DNA of 64,000 nucleotides. Origin: an uncultured Alphaproteobacteria bacterium. GTDB taxonomy: Bacteria > Pseudomonadota > Alphaproteobacteria > HIMB59 > GCA-002718135. The position numbers and the translations under genes were made by a program. The stretch covers positions 1-64,000 of the forward strand of contig CACMQB010000008.1 in assembly GCA_902615745.1 (NCBI GenBank), written 5' to 3'. Shown in pieces: positions 62,486 through 64,000 of the stretch (within the stretch, counting starts at the first letter, position 1; each line of letters opens with the position of its first letter). A model generated the notes under the pieces. The model made no database searches. It worked only from the letters and a program-made list of their open reading frames with translations, and had not been told where the DNA came from.

Positions 62486-64000
62486 TTGGATAAAAACAAA
62501 GGTAACAAGAAAAAACCACTAAAACTTTCCACAACAGGAAGATTACAAATAAGAAAGAATCTTGGCCCGGCAGGTGATAAGTCTAAAAGTAGTGGTAATA
62601 AGAAAACAATTCAAATCGTTTTTAAAAATAAAAACAATCAACAGAAAAGTTCATCAACAACTCAATCAAATTTTAGAGGATCATCTAGCTTAAGAACACC
62701 TAGACAAGGTATTAATTCCTCACCACAACCAAACTTTTCCTCTCCTACTAAACCAAGAAGTTTTGAAAATAAAAATAAAAAAAATGTAGATAAAAAAACT
62801 CAACAAAAAAAATCAACTTTAAGACCTCTTGAAGATGACTTTAGTAAATCTGACGCAAAAAAAATACTAGAACAAGAAGAGCAAGAATTTGATAAATTTC
62901 CAAGTTTAGCAAAAATAAAAAGAGCTAGAGAAAAAGAAAGATTAAAATCAGTAAATGATGAAGATGAAACCAAAATATCTAGAGAAATATCTATTCCTGA
63001 TTTCATTACTGTTCAAGATTTAGCCAACAGAATGGCAGAAAAAACAGCAGACGTAGTTAAAGTTCTTATGAAAATGGGTGTTATGGCAAACGCTACTCAG
63101 TCATTGGAATCTGATACAGCTCAATTAGTTGCAGAAGAATTAGGTCATAAGGTAACTGTAGTTAAAGATGATGATGTATTAAATGATATTAGAGATTTTG
63201 AAGACAAAGAAGATAGTCTTATAAAGAGAGCTCCTGTTGTAACAATTATGGGGCATGTTGATCATGGAAAAACTTCTTTACTAGATGCATTTAGAGAAAG
63301 TAATGTTGTATCTGGTGAGGCTGGTGGTATTACTCAGCATATTGGTGCTTATCAAATCAATAATAATAATAAAAAAATTACATTTATTGATACTCCCGGT
63401 CATGCAGCTTTTTCAAATATGAGAGCTAGAGGATCTAAAACAACTGACATAGTTATACTTGTTGTTGCAGCTGATGATGGAATTAAACCTCAAACTATTG
63501 AATCTATTGCTCATGCAAAATCTGCTGAAGTCCCAATAATAGTTGCTATTAACAAAATTGATCTTCCAGGAGCAGATCCTGATAAAGTTAGAAATGAATT
63601 ACTTAGTCACGAAGTAATTGTTGAAAAACTAAGTGGTGAAGTTTTAGATATTGAAGTATCAGCAACTAAAGGAACAAATTTAGATAAATTAGAAGAAGCA
63701 ATTCATTTACAAGCTGATCTTCTTAATCTCAAAGCTAATCCTGATAGAAAAGCTAGAGGATCTGTGATTGAATCTAAACTTGAAAAAGGTAGAGGTTCAG
63801 TTGCAACAGTCCTAGTTCAAAAAGGAACATTAAAAGTAAGTGATATTTTTGTATCTGGTTCTGAGTGGGGGAAGGTTAAAGCTTTAATAGATGACAAAGG
63901 CAAAAATATAAAACAAGCTGAGCCATCAGTACCAGTTGAAGTTCTGGGATTTGATTCTAATCCATTAGCTGGTGATGATTTTATTGTAGTTGAAAACGAG
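62486..64000 (+). CDS. infB: Translation initiation factor IF-2 (partial, runs past window end)
   Basis: Open from TTG 62486 to the window edge, 505 codons without stop. The N-terminus is [16 protein letters not shown] followed by a Ser/Gln/Lys/Asn-rich low-complexity region to about residue 120. The IF2_N module contains [13 protein letters not shown], and the G domain follows: G1 GHVDHGKTS at about 256, G3 DTPGHA, G4 NKID, then the start of domain II. It brings initiator tRNA to the ribosome. TTG start matches the position expected after nusA; an internal ATG is not nearby. Confidence 0.96.
   Translation, partial: MDKNKGNKKKPLKLSTTGRLQIRKNLGPAGDKSKSSGNKKTIQIVFKNKNNQQKSSSTTQSNFRGSSSLRTPRQGINSSPQPNFSSPTKPRSFENKNKKNVDKKTQQKKSTLRPLEDDFSKSDAKKILEQEEQEFDKFPSLAKIKRAREKERLKSVNDEDETKISREISIPDFITVQDLANRMAEKTADVVKVLMKMGVMANATQSLESDTAQLVAEELGHKVTVVKDDDVLNDIRDFEDKEDSLIKRAPVVTIMGHVDHGKTSLLDAFRESNVVSGEAGGITQHIGAYQINNNNKKITFIDTPGHAAFSNMRARGSKTTDIVILVVAADDGIKPQTIESIAHAKSAEVPIIVAINKIDLPGADPDKVRNELLSHEVIVEKLSGEVLDIEVSATKGTNLDKLEEAIHLQADLLNLKANPDRKARGSVIESKLEKGRGSVATVLVQKGTLKVSDIFVSGSEWGKVKALIDDKGKNIKQAEPSVPVEVLGFDSNPLAGDDFIVVENE

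Noticed and set aside
1-64000. tRNA genes, CRISPR arrays, insertion sequences or prophage
   Set aside because: No cloverleaf, regularly spaced repeat, transposase or phage-like gene was seen on reading; a dedicated scan could still find a divergent tRNA.

Overview
The window looks like chromosome from an AT-rich, streamlined marine alphaproteobacterium, broadly of the SAR11/HIMB59 kind. G+C is roughly one third by eye, genes are packed with many 1-26 bp overlaps, TTG starts are common, and the right end keeps the alphaproteobacterial tsaB-rimI-miaB-phoH-ybeY-corC-lnt-trmB-nusA-infB order. The species assignment is inference. I see no tRNA, rRNA, insertion sequence, prophage or CRISPR array. 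No stretch over 300 bp lacks a gene; the longest gap is about 196 bp (4133-4328).

Left part (1-18.3 kb): a TrpF-like gene cut by the window edge; a nucleoside salvage operon (cdd, punA-type phosphorylase, deoA, O-methyltransferase); a small heat-shock gene behind a sigma32-like promoter; ferric iron ABC genes with the ATPase convergent to the permease; an M48 lipoprotein peptidase; adenosine deaminase and adenosine kinase tail to tail; a lone YejA-type binding protein; a cytochrome c followed by msrPQ; several transporters; and two small zinc-ribbon proteins, one too short for ordinary ORF calling (17247-17417).

Middle part (18.3-48.9 kb): a phosphorus-acquisition island. A UgpABC/E-like importer is split across a divergent promoter from phosphonoacetate hydrolase (phnA), phosphonoacetaldehyde dehydrogenase (phnY) and the importer's binding protein. 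These are followed by a MetE-like protein, an iron alcohol dehydrogenase resembling phosphonoacetaldehyde reductases, and a methyltransferase-like protein of unknown role. Next come a phosphoesterase, an AllA-like protein, phnW, a PhnZ-type HD oxygenase and a phosphatase; then DUF47/Pit phosphate transport, an ArsC-type reductase, polyphosphate kinase, SixA, Ppx and a MIP channel. A putative lipid-remodelling pair (PlcP-like phosphoesterase and glycosyltransferase), a SET-domain protein and phoR-pstSCAB-phoU-phoB complete it. The genes together could import phosphonates or phosphoesters, cleave C-P bonds, take up and store phosphate, handle arsenate, and replace phospholipids under one two-component system. 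Tandem 7-mers at exact 11-bp spacing, the architecture of Pho boxes, lie upstream of at least three of these units.

Two genes in the phosphonate cluster, phnA and the binding protein, each carry a one-base frameshift in a run of six A. Removing one A restores a full family-like protein in both cases. This is either assembly error or something biological.

Right part (48.9-64 kb): ordinary housekeeping: murJ, trpS, an Nfu scaffold, a Bax-like glucosaminidase, a polysaccharide deacetylase, and the tsaB-to-infB block. rimP and ylxR are missing from their usual places beside nusA, and fur is missing between rimI and miaB.
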